In this document: positions 1 through 7,124 of the stretch, in pieces
Layout of the letters: each line of letters starts with the position of its first letter
How positions within the stretch are numbered: position 1 is the stretch's first letter
IMG/VR virus record: IMGVR_UViG_3300045007_000250
Location: 1-64,000 of that record
Reading direction: 5' to 3' (one strand)
Length of the DNA stretch: 64,000 nucleotides
From: a virus
Translations under genes and position numbers: made by a program
The notes under the pieces: generated by a model
Told to the model about the DNA's origin: nothing
Database searches by the model: none
Seen by the model: the letters and a program-made list of their open reading frames with translations, nothing else

Positions 1-300
1 AAAGGACGAAGCGCGGGTGGTGTGGGTGGAGCAGTAAATACTAAACCACTGGTGTTGGTGCGTTACGGGTATATGCCAATAACACTCTCAAACGATGGGC
101 GTACTTGGTACACAACCATCCAAGCTGTTTCTGGTCAGGAGTACGGCGTTGGACGAACAACGGCTCAAAAAGAAGCAGACAAGACGAATCGCATTCGTCG
201 TGAAAAGGGTGATGATGTGGCGAGGCGGTCTCACGCTGCGTGGTTGTCGCGGTTCGACAAGGCTGTTCGGGACGAACTAAAGCGTAGTGGCGGTCGGTAA
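1..300 (+). CDS. MGKGR-leader protein, 5' end outside window
   Basis: The reading frame is open from the first base and ends at TAA 298-300. The first residues are KGRSAGGVGGAV, the same Gly-rich leader seen at the start of the genes at 300, 852, 1561 and 33171, so the true start is probably only two codons upstream of the window. The body (about 99 residues) ends in a basic, helical-looking segment (WLSRFDKAVRDELKRSGGR). TAATG links it to the next gene. Function is not recognised. It is probably a virion-associated or late accessory protein of the same set. Confidence 0.7.
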   Translation, partial: KGRSAGGVGGAVNTKPLVLVRYGYMPITLSNDGRTWYTTIQAVSGQEYGVGRTTAQKEADKTNRIRREKGDDVARRSHAAWLSRFDKAVRDELKRSGGR

Positions 301-824
301 TGGGCAAAGGACGAAGCACAGGTGGAGCAGGCGGCGGAGCGCCGGGAGTACGTCCCGCCGGTGGTGGTTTTTCCTTGGCCGCGGCGCGTGACGTTGACCG
401 TGTGGAAAAGATTTTCAACGGCAGTATCGGTCCCATGCACGGAGTTTATTCCCGACGCTACTACAAGGGGGCGGCTGCGGCTGAGATGGTCATGGCCGGA
501 GCGCGGGGCACCGGAAGCCCGACGTACAACGCCTTCCGATTCAGGACGATGGCTGCGGCGATGCGTGATCCTGCCTTTGCCGGTCTCTCCTTCAAATTCG
601 GGCGTGAGTATTCCCCGGTGCTCTACGTGAAGGGGCCGGAGGCACAGCTTCGGACCTTCATGACACGGCACGGGCGCACGGCGGATGAGAAGTGGATTGT
701 GCCGAAGGATGCGCGGGAGATCGTGCGGGGTCGTCGGGGCAATGCTTTGCTTGACGCCACCGGAACCGCCGTTCGCACGAAGGTTAGTCCGTTCCGCGGA
801 CAGCTTCGGCTTTGGTGGGATTGA
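300..824 (+). CDS. MGKGR-leader protein, unknown function
   Basis: This 174-residue protein starts MGKGRSTGGAGGG and shares that leader with its neighbours, while its body is unrelated to most of them. The start ATG overlaps the stop of the preceding gene (TAATG), which supports co-translation. The C terminus ends in LRLWWD. The same ending is found out of frame in the remnant at 1450-1542, so a paralogue once stood there. No catalytic motif is visible. The protein is basic and has no signal peptide or membrane segment. Confidence 0.75.
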   Translation: MGKGRSTGGAGGGAPGVRPAGGGFSLAAARDVDRVEKIFNGSIGPMHGVYSRRYYKGAAAAEMVMAGARGTGSPTYNAFRFRTMAAAMRDPAFAGLSFKFGREYSPVLYVKGPEAQLRTFMTRHGRTADEKWIVPKDAREIVRGRRGNALLDATGTAVRTKVSPFRGQLRLWWD

Positions 825-851
825 GTGCGGGCACCTGCACGGGAGTAGCGC

Positions 852-1436
852 ATGGGCAAAGGACGGTCAGGTGGTGGGATGGGCGGCGGGGCCGCTGCGA
901 ACATGAATCGCGCTGTGCCTTCTCTGCCGAGCCAGTTGATCGGCGGGGTTTCCGAGAAGCGCACAAAGGCCGCTGCGGAAAAGTTGGCGGAGCATCTTGC
1001 TCTGACCATCCCCGGACGTGATCTGCGGGCCTTCACGGAGCGGGAGCGGGCGGCAATGAACACGTTGCCGCGGCGTTCTCCTGCACGGTTGGCGTCTGAG
1101 CCTTCCTTGAAGGTGTATGAGCGGGCGTTGGCTTTACAGCGCGGGGCCGGGATCGTTCCTATCACCTTCAAGGTGCTGCGCACCATGCCGGGACCGGGGC
1201 GATTGGGACCGGCGGAACAGGCGCGTGTGGCCCGCGGTTTGGCGCTGCGGCACACCGGGGAAGACCTGCGGGCGCTGGCGACCCATGCGCGTAAAGATGC
1301 CACGGATATTCGTGCGGCCATGCGTGGGGCTTCAAATCCCTTGCTTGCACGCCGCATCAAGGTACTCGAATACCGGGCAAGGGTGCTGGATCAAGCTGTC
1401 AGATACGCTGATGAGTTCGCAATTACACGCCCGTGA
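852..1436 (+). CDS. MGKGR-leader protein, unknown function
   Basis: This 194-residue protein starts MGKGRSGGGMGGGAA. A GGGAG ribosome-binding site at 841-845 lies 6 bases before the ATG. After the leader the protein is helical, basic and rich in Ala, Arg and Leu, without cysteine clusters or membrane segments. No family is recognised. Its place in a run of same-leader genes suggests a joint role, possibly as proteins packaged in the virion. Confidence 0.75.
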   Translation: MGKGRSGGGMGGGAAANMNRAVPSLPSQLIGGVSEKRTKAAAEKLAEHLALTIPGRDLRAFTERERAAMNTLPRRSPARLASEPSLKVYERALALQRGAGIVPITFKVLRTMPGPGRLGPAEQARVARGLALRHTGEDLRALATHARKDATDIRAAMRGASNPLLARRIKVLEYRARVLDQAVRYADEFAITRP

Positions 1437-1449
1437 TGGGGGTTGACGG

Positions 1450-1542
1450 ATGGGTGACAAGGGCCGGGCAGGTGGCGGTTTGCGGCGATTCCGAACTCTA
1501 CCAAGGGGTCTTTGCGTCTTTGGTGGGATTGAGCGCGGATAG
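1450..1542 (+). pseudogene. internally deleted remnant of an MGKGR-leader gene
   Basis: A 30-codon frame starts MGDKGRAGGGLRRF. The DNA near its end (about 1513-1530) also encodes LRLWWD followed by a stop, but in another frame. LRLWWD-stop is exactly how the gene at 300-824 ends. The segment therefore keeps the head and the tail of a paralogue with the middle lost and the frame shifted. It may still express a 30-residue peptide, but I read it as a decayed duplicate. Confidence 0.5.
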
Positions 1543-1560
1543 CCGTGTAGGAGGTTTGTG

Positions 1561-2187
1561 ATGGGAAAAGGACGTGCTGGCGGTGGAATGGGCGGTGCCG
1601 GTGGGATGACGCAGAGTGAGCGTGACCGCGCCGAGATCGCACGCGAAGTCCGCCGGAACAGGGCGATTGACCTTCGTTCCATGCTTTCCGCCAATCGTCC
1701 TCTCGGTGCCACCCTTGAGGGACAGGCTTCGGAGATGGCTCGGTCCACTCGAAGCACTGAAAGCGTTGACCGGGCGCTTCGGGTGAGCCGTGATCTGCTT
1801 TTGCGGACACAGAGGGATGTGGCTTCCGGTATGACCATCCCCGCCGGTGACATGCTTCAACTGAGGATTCAGGTGGCCCGTGACAACCGTGCTCTGTACC
1901 TGCGTGGCCGTGACGCCGTGGATGCGGTGAATCGCACTGGCTGGCATACGGCGACGGACGGACAGATTGGTGCGATTGGGCACTACTTCGCCGGGTCGCG
2001 GGGCATCACTCAGATGCGGGGACAGATTGCCACACTTACTCGACGGGCTGCGGAAGCGCGGACTTCCGGTGAGTCGGCCACAGCTACCCAAGGCAGACGC
2101 AATGCCATTGCCGCCTTGCAGAGAGGCTACAACCTGCGGATGGAAGCACGACAGTTCGGACGTGACTTTACCCGTGCGGGTGGGTGA
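1561..2187 (+). CDS. MGKGR-leader protein, unknown function
   Basis: This 208-residue protein starts MGKGRAGGGMGGAGGM. The ATG at 1561 is preferred over the GTG at 1558 because AGGAGG at 1548-1553 is 7 bases upstream. The body is highly charged and helical (many Arg, Asp and Glu, with repeated Ala) and may form coiled coils. It ends with TGATGA, coupling it to the next small frame. No known domain is visible. Confidence 0.75.
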   Translation: MGKGRAGGGMGGAGGMTQSERDRAEIAREVRRNRAIDLRSMLSANRPLGATLEGQASEMARSTRSTESVDRALRVSRDLLLRTQRDVASGMTIPAGDMLQLRIQVARDNRALYLRGRDAVDAVNRTGWHTATDGQIGAIGHYFAGSRGITQMRGQIATLTRRAAEARTSGESATATQGRRNAIAALQRGYNLRMEARQFGRDFTRAGG

Positions 2188-2381
2188 TGAAAGTACCTGC
2201 GTTGACCACCCCCGCACTCAACCTGATTCGACGGCTCCCTCTGCCTTACGCCATGCTTCCCAAGGTGTTGAAGGCGGAAAGGGCTGTTCCTACGCAAGCC
2301 GGGGGTGGGGTGCCTACCTCTGCCCAGGACACTCCCGTTCCCACGGAAAAGCATGAGAGTGGGGATACCCTCAACCCCTAG
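2187..2381 (+). CDS. small Pro/Thr-rich hypothetical protein
   Basis: This 64-residue frame has its ATG overlapping the preceding stop (TGATGA). The N-terminal half is mildly hydrophobic (LNLIRRLPLPYAML) and the rest is a low-complexity Pro/Thr/Gly tail. There is no clear Shine-Dalgarno site apart from coupling, and no recognised family, so it may not be real. Confidence 0.4.
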   Translation: MKVPALTTPALNLIRRLPLPYAMLPKVLKAERAVPTQAGGGVPTSAQDTPVPTEKHESGDTLNP

Positions 2382-2452
2382 ATTGCTTCTTTCCTGACGC
2401 AAAGACATGGAGCTACCCATGCGCACCACGAGGACTGTGCCTCGTGCTCTGG

Positions 2453-2466
2453 TGCAAGCACTTGCA
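2453..2466. promoter_or_regulatory. palindrome TGCAAGCACTTGCA
   Basis: Exact match to the dispersed palindrome, with centre GCAC. It stands in the gene-poor region, 7 bases after a hairpin and far from any clear promoter. Confidence 0.6.
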
Positions 2467-3130
2467 TGGTGTCACCCTGCGCTACTTATGCCTTTAGATT
2501 GTGCAGCGTGACGCATGAAGGGGGTGGGGTGTGTTGCATTCCCTTGTCCATAGCGAGTTCAACGCAGGGGCAGGGCGCAAGTCAAGCAGCCTTGCAAGGA
2601 AAGCGGGGGTGGGGGGCGGGCAGTAAGCAGGCGGTGTCCCGTGTGCGGGGACTAGGACCACCTGATAGGTAGGGCTTGCGGGGGTGTTCACGTAGCCAAG
2701 ACCCTACACACACGGGGACTATGCCCACCCACGCCCTTGTTTCACGCGGAGCCGTAGGCCATGTCCTGCCCTCGTCCTTGTACGGGTCCACGGATCAAAT
2801 TCACGCCTTTTTCGTTGTGTTTGGGTCGGGGGAGTGTCCGGGGGTGGCCCTCGATTTGAAAAGTCCCTTTTTCTAATCGTTTTTCAACCTATGTGCCGGA
2901 GGGGAATGGGGCATAGGACGTTGGTAATTCTCAAGAAAATCAGGCGTTTCGGCGGGAGTGTTCGCCACGGATGCCCCGTGTGTTCATAGGACAAGAAAAC
3001 TGAGCGCGTAGGACCAAAAAACACTCCGAGAGGGGCTTTGAGGGGGCCGGAAGCCCTTGAATAAGGAAAAAATCGTACCCGTGGGGGTGATCGCGGCCAG
3101 GAAAACGCCCTCAAACCTCCCATCCAACCC

Positions 3131-3150
3131 TCTCAAACCCTCTCAAACCC
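3131..3150. repeat. tandem 10-bp repeat, two copies
   Basis: TCTCAAACCC occurs twice in a row, with degenerate relatives just upstream (CCTCAAACCT at 3110-3119). It lies in the gene-poor region. Such repeats can be protein-binding sites, but no function can be assigned. Confidence 0.5.
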
Positions 3151-3235
3151 CTCCGACGAGTCGCGCCTTTGTCCAGAGGACAAGATAAAGGATTTCGACC
3201 GGGTGGCCCCCAAAGTTTCTAACACGCCTTTACTC

Positions 3236-3264
3236 TTGCATTATGGCCGGGACAGGTTTATGAT
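3236..3264 (+). promoter_or_regulatory. promoter TTGCAT-17-TATGAT
   Basis: The -35 box is TTGCAT (3236-3241) and the -10 box TATGAT (3259-3264), with a 17-bp spacer. It lacks the GGCGTGT spacer end of the main promoter class. It stands just before the 304-residue envelope gene. Confidence 0.6.
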
Positions 3265-3289
3265 AGGGATGACATGAAGGAGAAATTCC

Positions 3290-4204
3290 ATGATTGCTGG
3301 TGAAGAACCGGGGAAGCGGGACGGACAGCAGCCCTCTCAGTTTGGCGAGGGTTGGTCTCAGTGTTTTCTCTGGCATAGGCGTTGGCCGGTGGCCTCCGGC
3401 GTGTGGCTCCTTCTCCTTCTCGGCATCGTCACGAACGCCTTGTGGTGGTGGAATTACGAACAGGAAACGACGGAACACGGGCAGCATCATGCGGAATTGT
3501 CGTCGCTTGAAGCTGACACCACAAAATACAAACGGGAGATTGAGGTTCTTGAAGGTGCCGCCGATGTATTGCGGCAGGAGATTGAAAATGCTCCCTCCAA
3601 AACAACGGTACGAGTTGTACGGATCAGTGACGAACGCGGCCCCACGGCTTTACCGCCGGGTACGCCGCCCGATCACGAAAATACACCGACACCGGAGCCG
3701 CTGCCACTCGACTGCATAACCTGTTTCCGGCAGGTGGAGATACCCTATCAGTTCACGAATCAATACGTGGTCCTCACCGACCTTTTGCGTTGGAACGAGC
3801 GGGCGCAAACCTTGGAATCCGACCCCGATCACCGCGCCATTCGTTTCACCCCGGAGTTCAATCGCGCCTTGGTGGATGCCGGTATTGCCGGATTCGTCAC
3901 TTATGACAACCGGGTGGCGCGCGCCCGTTTCTTCTTTGGGGTGGACGGTGGCGTGGCCCTGGCCGACACCCCGGTTTTCGGCGTGGGTGCCGGTCTTGAG
4001 TTCCTGAATTTCGAGAAATGGATTCGTGCGCCCATCGGGCTGCAAGCGGGCTTCTTCGGCACACCGATGGACTGGTGGCAAAGCCACGCTTCCCTTGGTC
4101 TTAGTTGGCGTTTCGTGCGCAACGTGAGCCTGAATCTTTCCTACGGACGGGCGTGGCGAACGAATCAAGTGCTGCTCGGCTTGAGCGTGTACCCTTTCGA
4201 CTAG
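3290..4204 (+). CDS. single-pass envelope protein with coiled coil, spanin-like layout
   Basis: This 304-residue protein starts after AAGGAG (3277-3282). A basic N terminus is followed by one membrane segment (about residues 34-54), a charged coiled coil (about 60-100), a Pro-rich linker (about 115-135), a CITC pair, and a C-terminal part from about 215 with alternating hydrophobic residues, aromatics and a final Phe-Asp. That tail looks like outer-membrane beta strands. Inner-membrane anchor, periplasmic rod and outer-membrane-like tail together recall a spanin that links both membranes. It is far larger than usual spanins and not next to the endolysin, so a role in another envelope function is equally possible. 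Confidence 0.7.
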   Translation: MIAGEEPGKRDGQQPSQFGEGWSQCFLWHRRWPVASGVWLLLLLGIVTNALWWWNYEQETTEHGQHHAELSSLEADTTKYKREIEVLEGAADVLRQEIENAPSKTTVRVVRISDERGPTALPPGTPPDHENTPTPEPLPLDCITCFRQVEIPYQFTNQYVVLTDLLRWNERAQTLESDPDHRAIRFTPEFNRALVDAGIAGFVTYDNRVARARFFFGVDGGVALADTPVFGVGAGLEFLNFEKWIRAPIGLQAGFFGTPMDWWQSHASLGLSWRFVRNVSLNLSYGRAWRTNQVLLGLSVYPFD

Positions 4205-4212
4205 GGGGTTTC

Positions 4213-4491
4213 GTGAGCACCGAGACGACGTGGTTGGACATTCAGTTTGATGTTGGTTTCCGACTTCGTGCCACCCGGTTTGGGGACGAGCACTGCACGT
4301 CTCGTTTTTCCATCACCACCCCAAGCGGTGTGTCCATACCGGCGTCAAAGGTGCTGGCGAATGGACAGGTTATCCTTGACGCGGTGGAAGCTGATCCGGT
4401 GATGCCGGAAGCCGACATTCTGCGTCTGGTGCAATCCCCCAACGTCGTAATCGAAGCCCATTCCCGTGGCGATGTGGTGCTTCTAACATAG
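4213..4491 (+). CDS. hypothetical protein, 92 residues
   Basis: The start is taken as GTG 4213, 8 bases after the preceding stop and preceded by a G-run (GGGGG 4204-4208). The protein looks beta-rich (WLDIQFDVGFRLRATRFG, then a SIPASKVLANGQV segment), without membrane segments or catalytic motifs. It lies between the envelope protein and a small zinc-type protein. Function is not recognised. Confidence 0.6.
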   Translation: MSTETTWLDIQFDVGFRLRATRFGDEHCTSRFSITTPSGVSIPASKVLANGQVILDAVEADPVMPEADILRLVQSPNVVIEAHSRGDVVLLT

Positions 4492-4505
4492 TGCAGGCGC
4501 TTGCA
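4492..4505. promoter_or_regulatory. palindrome, one mismatch (TGCAGGCGCTTGCA)
   Basis: It differs from the exact site at the fifth base only. It lies in the 38-bp gap between the genes at 4213 and 4530, where no promoter boxes are evident. Confidence 0.4.
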
Positions 4506-4529
4506 CGGATAGACGAAGGAGATTTTTGC

Positions 4530-4781
4530 ATGGCGAAGACACCGGAAATCCGGGTGGACGCATCAAAGCTGGCGGAGTTGGTGCGGGAACGGGGTGCGCG
4601 TCCTTCGCCACCTTCCAACCCTTTTGTGGACGCCATCCGCCGTGGGAAGTCCGCGTTTGACGCCGGGGCCAAACCCGGAGATCAAGCATCCTGTCCCACT
4701 CACGAAGGCTCCAAGTTCGTTGCCTTCACCGGCAAGGGGCTGATCTGCGCCGTCTGTGCCAAGGAGCACGGTGTAAAATGA
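4530..4781 (+). CDS. small protein with C-terminal CxxH/CxxC zinc site
   Basis: This 83-residue protein starts after GAAGGAG. The C-terminal part has CPTH (about residues 55-58) and CAVC (about 75-78), spaced like a small zinc ribbon. The N-terminal half is helical and basic. It probably binds nucleic acid or a protein partner, but no specific family is recognised. It overlaps the next frame by 4 bases. Confidence 0.65.
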   Translation: MAKTPEIRVDASKLAELVRERGARPSPPSNPFVDAIRRGKSAFDAGAKPGDQASCPTHEGSKFVAFTGKGLICAVCAKEHGVK

Positions 4782-4921
4782 CCCCACCCCTAAAATTTAG
4801 GGTGGTACGAGCACTCAAGCAGGCGATCTACCACGTCCTGCTCTTCCCCCTACTCGTCTTTTTCTGGATTCTGCGGTACATCGTCCTGCTCATTCCGTTC
4901 TGGATTCTCGAAGGGGTCTGA
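4778..4921 (+). CDS. 47-residue membrane protein
   Basis: The ATG at 4778 overlaps the preceding stop region and AAGGAG lies at 4761-4766. A short basic N terminus (KFRVVRALKQ) is followed by about 28 hydrophobic residues (HVLLFPLLVFFWILRY, then IVLLIPFWIL), giving one or two membrane segments. It ends with TGATG shared with the following frame. Small phage membrane proteins of this kind are often holin-like or inhibit host envelope functions. No family is recognised. Confidence 0.6.
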   Translation: MTPPLKFRVVRALKQAIYHVLLFPLLVFFWILRYIVLLIPFWILEGV

Positions 4922-5406
4922 TGCTGGCCTTCATCTGCAACCGCTGTGGCTGGTGCTGCCTCAACATGCGCGCCGGATGCTACGTCACCAAGCCGACCAT
5001 GCTCAGGATCATCGCGGCAGGACTGGCACAGGCGGGGGATTTCTCCCCGACAATCATACCAAAGGCCATTTATCCCACTCCGTTCGGGCTTCATAGCAGT
5101 CCGGGCAAAGGTATTGTCCGTCTTCGCGGATCAAATCACACTCCGCAAATTCTTCATGGCAACCGTCGCAGTAATTGTGTCCGCGCCGGTGTCCGTGGGT
5201 TTCGGCGTAGCATGTGTCACATTGTTGTCGTCCGCAGTGATGGCAGTGCTCTATACAATGCGTGCAGAAATGCCCCTTGCAGGTTGCGCACGTCCGCACG
5301 TCGGCACTCGATTCCAAGGCTTTCCCGCAGCTTGCGCAGACTTCCGATTTTTTCATGTGCTCCGCACAAGGCTTGCATACACGCCCACCAGACGAGTCCA
5401 CGGTGA
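4921..5406 (+). CDS. probably truncated YkgJ-like Cys-cluster protein
   Basis: The first 20 residues hold CNRCGWCC followed by a further Cys (C20), the signature of YkgJ-type iron- or zinc-binding proteins, and the ATG is coupled to the preceding stop (TGATG). From about residue 45 on, the frame runs antisense to the well-supported minus-strand zinc-finger gene and loses any sensible composition. I infer that only the N terminus is original and that the 3' part was replaced when the minus-strand cassette arrived. It may be non-functional. Confidence 0.4.
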   Translation: MLAFICNRCGWCCLNMRAGCYVTKPTMLRIIAAGLAQAGDFSPTIIPKAIYPTPFGLHSSPGKGIVRLRGSNHTPQILHGNRRSNCVRAGVRGFRRSMCHIVVVRSDGSALYNACRNAPCRLRTSARRHSIPRLSRSLRRLPIFSCAPHKACIHAHQTSPR

Positions 5407-5815
5407 CGGTGTAGTGTTGGAAATGCGTCTGACCACAGTTGGCGCATTCCACCGTCTCTCCGTGAATGATTTTTTCGGTCTCATACACCTGCAAGTGACC
5501 TTCCGTCTCAAGGCGCTCTATCAGGTCCATTTTTCGCACCGCAAATACGGTGGCCGGATCGTAGTGGTCGGGGGGCTTCAAGAAGAAAAGCGTCTCTTCC
5601 GGCTTCTCTTCCATTGTGGAGAGGATAAGCGCAATCGGAATGGTCTCAAGATGTTCTTTTGGGGCAAGTGGTTTTGTGTCTTTGTGTTCAAACTGAATGC
5701 AGACGGGGGCGGAGTTCCCGTTCGACCAAACGCGGAACATGGTGAGCGTGGTGAATGGAATTTCAATCACGGTCACGACACCATGAATTTTTTGCTTGGC
5801 TTCAAGCAGGTTCAC
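5054..5815 (-). CDS. multi-zinc-finger protein
   Basis: From the GTG at 5815 the product has 253 residues. The C-terminal half is a chain of nine CxxC pairs (CANC, CKPC, CASC, CATC, CTHC, CHHC, CDTC, CDGC, CPDC) with interspersed His, arranged like treble-clef or LIM/RING-type modules. The N-terminal half is beta-rich and lacks cysteine pairs. GTG is preferred because it is coupled to the 26-codon frame before it (TGGTGA). The frame also stays open to an ATG at 5899, which would add 28 less protein-like residues. It is the last gene of a minus-strand operon. A host-protein or nucleic-acid binding role is inferred. Confidence 0.8.
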   Translation of the reverse strand: MNLLEAKQKIHGVVTVIEIPFTTLTMFRVWSNGNSAPVCIQFEHKDTKPLAPKEHLETIPIALILSTMEEKPEETLFFLKPPDHYDPATVFAVRKMDLIERLETEGHLQVYETEKIIHGETVECANCGQTHFQHYTVTVDSSGGRVCKPCAEHMKKSEVCASCGKALESSADVRTCATCKGHFCTHCIEHCHHCGRQQCDTCYAETHGHRRGHNYCDGCHEEFAECDLIREDGQYLCPDCYEARTEWDKWPLV

Positions 5816-5892
5816 CAGCGTACCCCGTTGACGTACCACTCCGCAACGGTTTTCGCCGGGCCTTGTATTATTTGAACGTCGTGAACACTCAT
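5812..5892 (-). CDS. 26-residue coupled peptide
   Basis: The ATG at 5892 has GAGGG 7 bases upstream, and its TGA overlaps the GTG of the zinc-finger gene. The peptide (MSVHDVQIIQGPAKTV then AEWYVNGVRW) looks like real protein. The alternative is that this DNA is read in the other frame as an N-terminal extension of the zinc-finger protein from ATG 5899. Ribosome-site spacing favours the short peptide. Confidence 0.4.
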   Translation of the reverse strand: MSVHDVQIIQGPAKTVAEWYVNGVRW

Positions 5893-5895
5893 GGT

Positions 5896-6141
5896 TCATC
5901 CCTCAGACGGCGTGGTGTCTCCCTTTTGGTCGCAGAGTTGCACCATTGTCAGCATGTAGTCCACCACGCTTGTCGCGCCGTTGTGTACTTGAAGGTTCGG
6001 ACAAGCCAATACCGGCTTTTTCGGTGCTCCCTGGGGGAAGTAGAATACACGCCACTCGGCCCCTTGCCCATTGCGGGAACGGGCCTTGGCGCGAAGGTCT
6101 CCGTCCTTGTCACGGATTTCCACCATGATCGTGCGTTCCAT
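5896..6141 (-). CDS. hypothetical protein, 81 residues
   Basis: Its ATG follows the stop of the upstream gene by one base. The protein is mixed alpha/beta and basic in the first third (DLRAKARSRNGQ), with one cysteine and no membrane segment. It is the third gene of the minus-strand operon. No family is recognised. Confidence 0.65.
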   Translation of the reverse strand: MERTIMVEIRDKDGDLRAKARSRNGQGAEWRVFYFPQGAPKKPVLACPNLQVHNGATSVVDYMLTMVQLCDQKGDTTPSEG

Positions 6142-6142
6142 C

Positions 6143-6589
6143 TCAGATTTCCTTGCTCAAAGATTCCTCGTCAAATTCAATCGCGCATTCCCGGCAAAGA
6201 TGCTTGCCGTGGCGATCTTCTAAGATTTCCGGTACTTGGATTTGAATTTTGTTGCACTTTTCGCACGCCACCTCCTTCATGGAAGAGCGCGTGATTTTTT
6301 CGTCCCCTTCCTCATCGCAGTATTGTACTTCCACCCACGCCGCGAGGAAGAGGGTGTGCAGGTGTTCAATAAAATGAGCGCGCCGAGCGTTCCCCTTGTC
6401 GGATTCGGGCCACCCCTCTTTGCTTCCGTCCGGGCCGACAAAGACGGTGTAGTATCCGTTGATGGTGCCTCGAAGCACATCGGACACCATTTGCGATGGG
6501 AAGAGCCGCTTGGCCGTCTTGTGGACTTCCTTGATTGTTGCTTTGTCCCACGTCGTCACGATGATGGCGTGGTGTCGCGTATAGCCCAT
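6143..6589 (-). CDS. hypothetical protein with C-terminal CxxC zinc ribbon
   Basis: The start is ATG 6589, coupled to the preceding stop (TAATG), giving 148 residues. A longer in-frame extension is Pro/Arg-rich and overlaps the upstream gene, so it was rejected. The N-terminal domain (GYTRHHAIIVTTWDKATIKE) looks like an alpha/beta fold. The C terminus carries CEKC and CREC, a four-cysteine zinc ribbon. The tail is acidic. Function is unknown. Together with the terminal gene of the operon it gives this unit a zinc-protein theme. Confidence 0.7.
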   Translation of the reverse strand: MGYTRHHAIIVTTWDKATIKEVHKTAKRLFPSQMVSDVLRGTINGYYTVFVGPDGSKEGWPESDKGNARRAHFIEHLHTLFLAAWVEVQYCDEEGDEKITRSSMKEVACEKCNKIQIQVPEILEDRHGKHLCRECAIEFDEESLSKEI

Positions 6590-6966
6590 TAGTTGTTCTC
6601 CTTCCCGATGGGGAGTAAGTCTTCCAGCCGGATCAGTACCGGCTTCCGCTCGATCCCTTGCACGGCCAATTCGTCCACCGGGCAGGCATCCGTGGGCTGA
6701 ATCACCACGGGCAGGCGGGAGTGGAGACTGAGATGGGCTTGGAGTACGGTGAGCAGGGCGGGGTAGGACGAATCGCGGACGTGAGACCAATCCCACTCTA
6801 CCTGATTCGCAAACGCCTCATCCTGCATTCCAAACCCATCGCAGAGCAGCCAGAGTCGCTTCCACTCTTCGGTTGAAAGGGCGGTGTTTCGCATCACGGA
6901 GAGCGCCTTGTGTCGAATGGACGCCCAACCCAGCTTCACCACTTGGAGTGTCTTGGCATCGTGCAT
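6589..6966 (-). CDS. hypothetical protein, first gene of minus operon
   Basis: This 125-residue protein starts at ATG 6966 behind AAGGGG, about 30 bases downstream of the minus-strand promoter at 6996-7024. It is mainly helical (LSTEEWKRLWLLCDGF) and has no recognised motif. Being first in the operon, it would be the most highly expressed. Early host-takeover proteins often look like this, but that is inference. Confidence 0.7.
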   Translation of the reverse strand: MHDAKTLQVVKLGWASIRHKALSVMRNTALSTEEWKRLWLLCDGFGMQDEAFANQVEWDWSHVRDSSYPALLTVLQAHLSLHSRLPVVIQPTDACPVDELAVQGIERKPVLIRLEDLLPIGKENN

Positions 6967-6995
6967 TGTCGGTCCCCTTCTTAGTGTCTGAGGGC

Positions 6996-7024
6996 AACGT
7001 AACACGTCTTTTCCGGCTTGTCAA
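6996..7024 (-). promoter_or_regulatory. minus-strand promoter TTGACA-17-TACGTT
   Basis: On the minus strand, TTGACA (7024-7019) and TACGTT (7001-6996) are 17 bp apart, and TGT directly precedes the -10 box. It fires into the 6966-5054 operon. The palindrome at 7032-7045 lies 7 bp upstream of its -35 box. Confidence 0.85.
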
Positions 7025-7031
7025 GAAAAAA

Positions 7032-7045
7032 TGCAATCGCTTGCA
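7032..7045. promoter_or_regulatory. palindrome TGCAATCGCTTGCA between divergent promoters
   Basis: Exact site with a CG centre. It is 7 bp from the -35 box of the leftward promoter and 8 bp from that of the rightward one, so one bound dimer could control both operons. Confidence 0.8.
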
Positions 7046-7053
7046 CTTTTTTC

Positions 7054-7082
7054 TTGACAAGTCGTTTTAGAAGTGTTACGTT
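7054..7082 (+). promoter_or_regulatory. promoter TTGACA-17-TACGTT
   Basis: TTGACA 7054-7059 and TACGTT 7077-7082. Transcription should begin near 7089, which makes the ATG at 7125 the likely start of the first gene. Confidence 0.85.
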
Positions 7083-7124
7083 GTAATCATGGCGGCAAGA
7101 AGCCGCAAGGAAAGGACACGGACC

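Larger units (their letters stand above)
2382..3235. other. gene-poor region of about 850 bp
   Basis: No frame here has a convincing start or phage-like protein composition. It holds a perfect 7-bp hairpin (CACGAGG/CCTCGTG, 2427-2446), one copy of the TGCAAnnnnTTGCA palindrome (2453-2466), G-runs around 2600-2625 and 2830-2850, a GGGCTT/AAGCCC inverted repeat near 3035-3058, and short direct repeats at 3131-3150. At 3216-3229 the minus strand reads GGCGTGTTAGAAA, which resembles the end of the phage promoters but lacks a -35 box. Such a gap in an otherwise packed genome could be a packaging site or an untranslated RNA region. Confidence 0.5.

Noticed and set aside
3216-3244. A minus-strand promoter ending in GGCGTGTTAGAAA
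   Set aside because: The expected -35 position reads ATAATG, and no gene follows on the minus strand.
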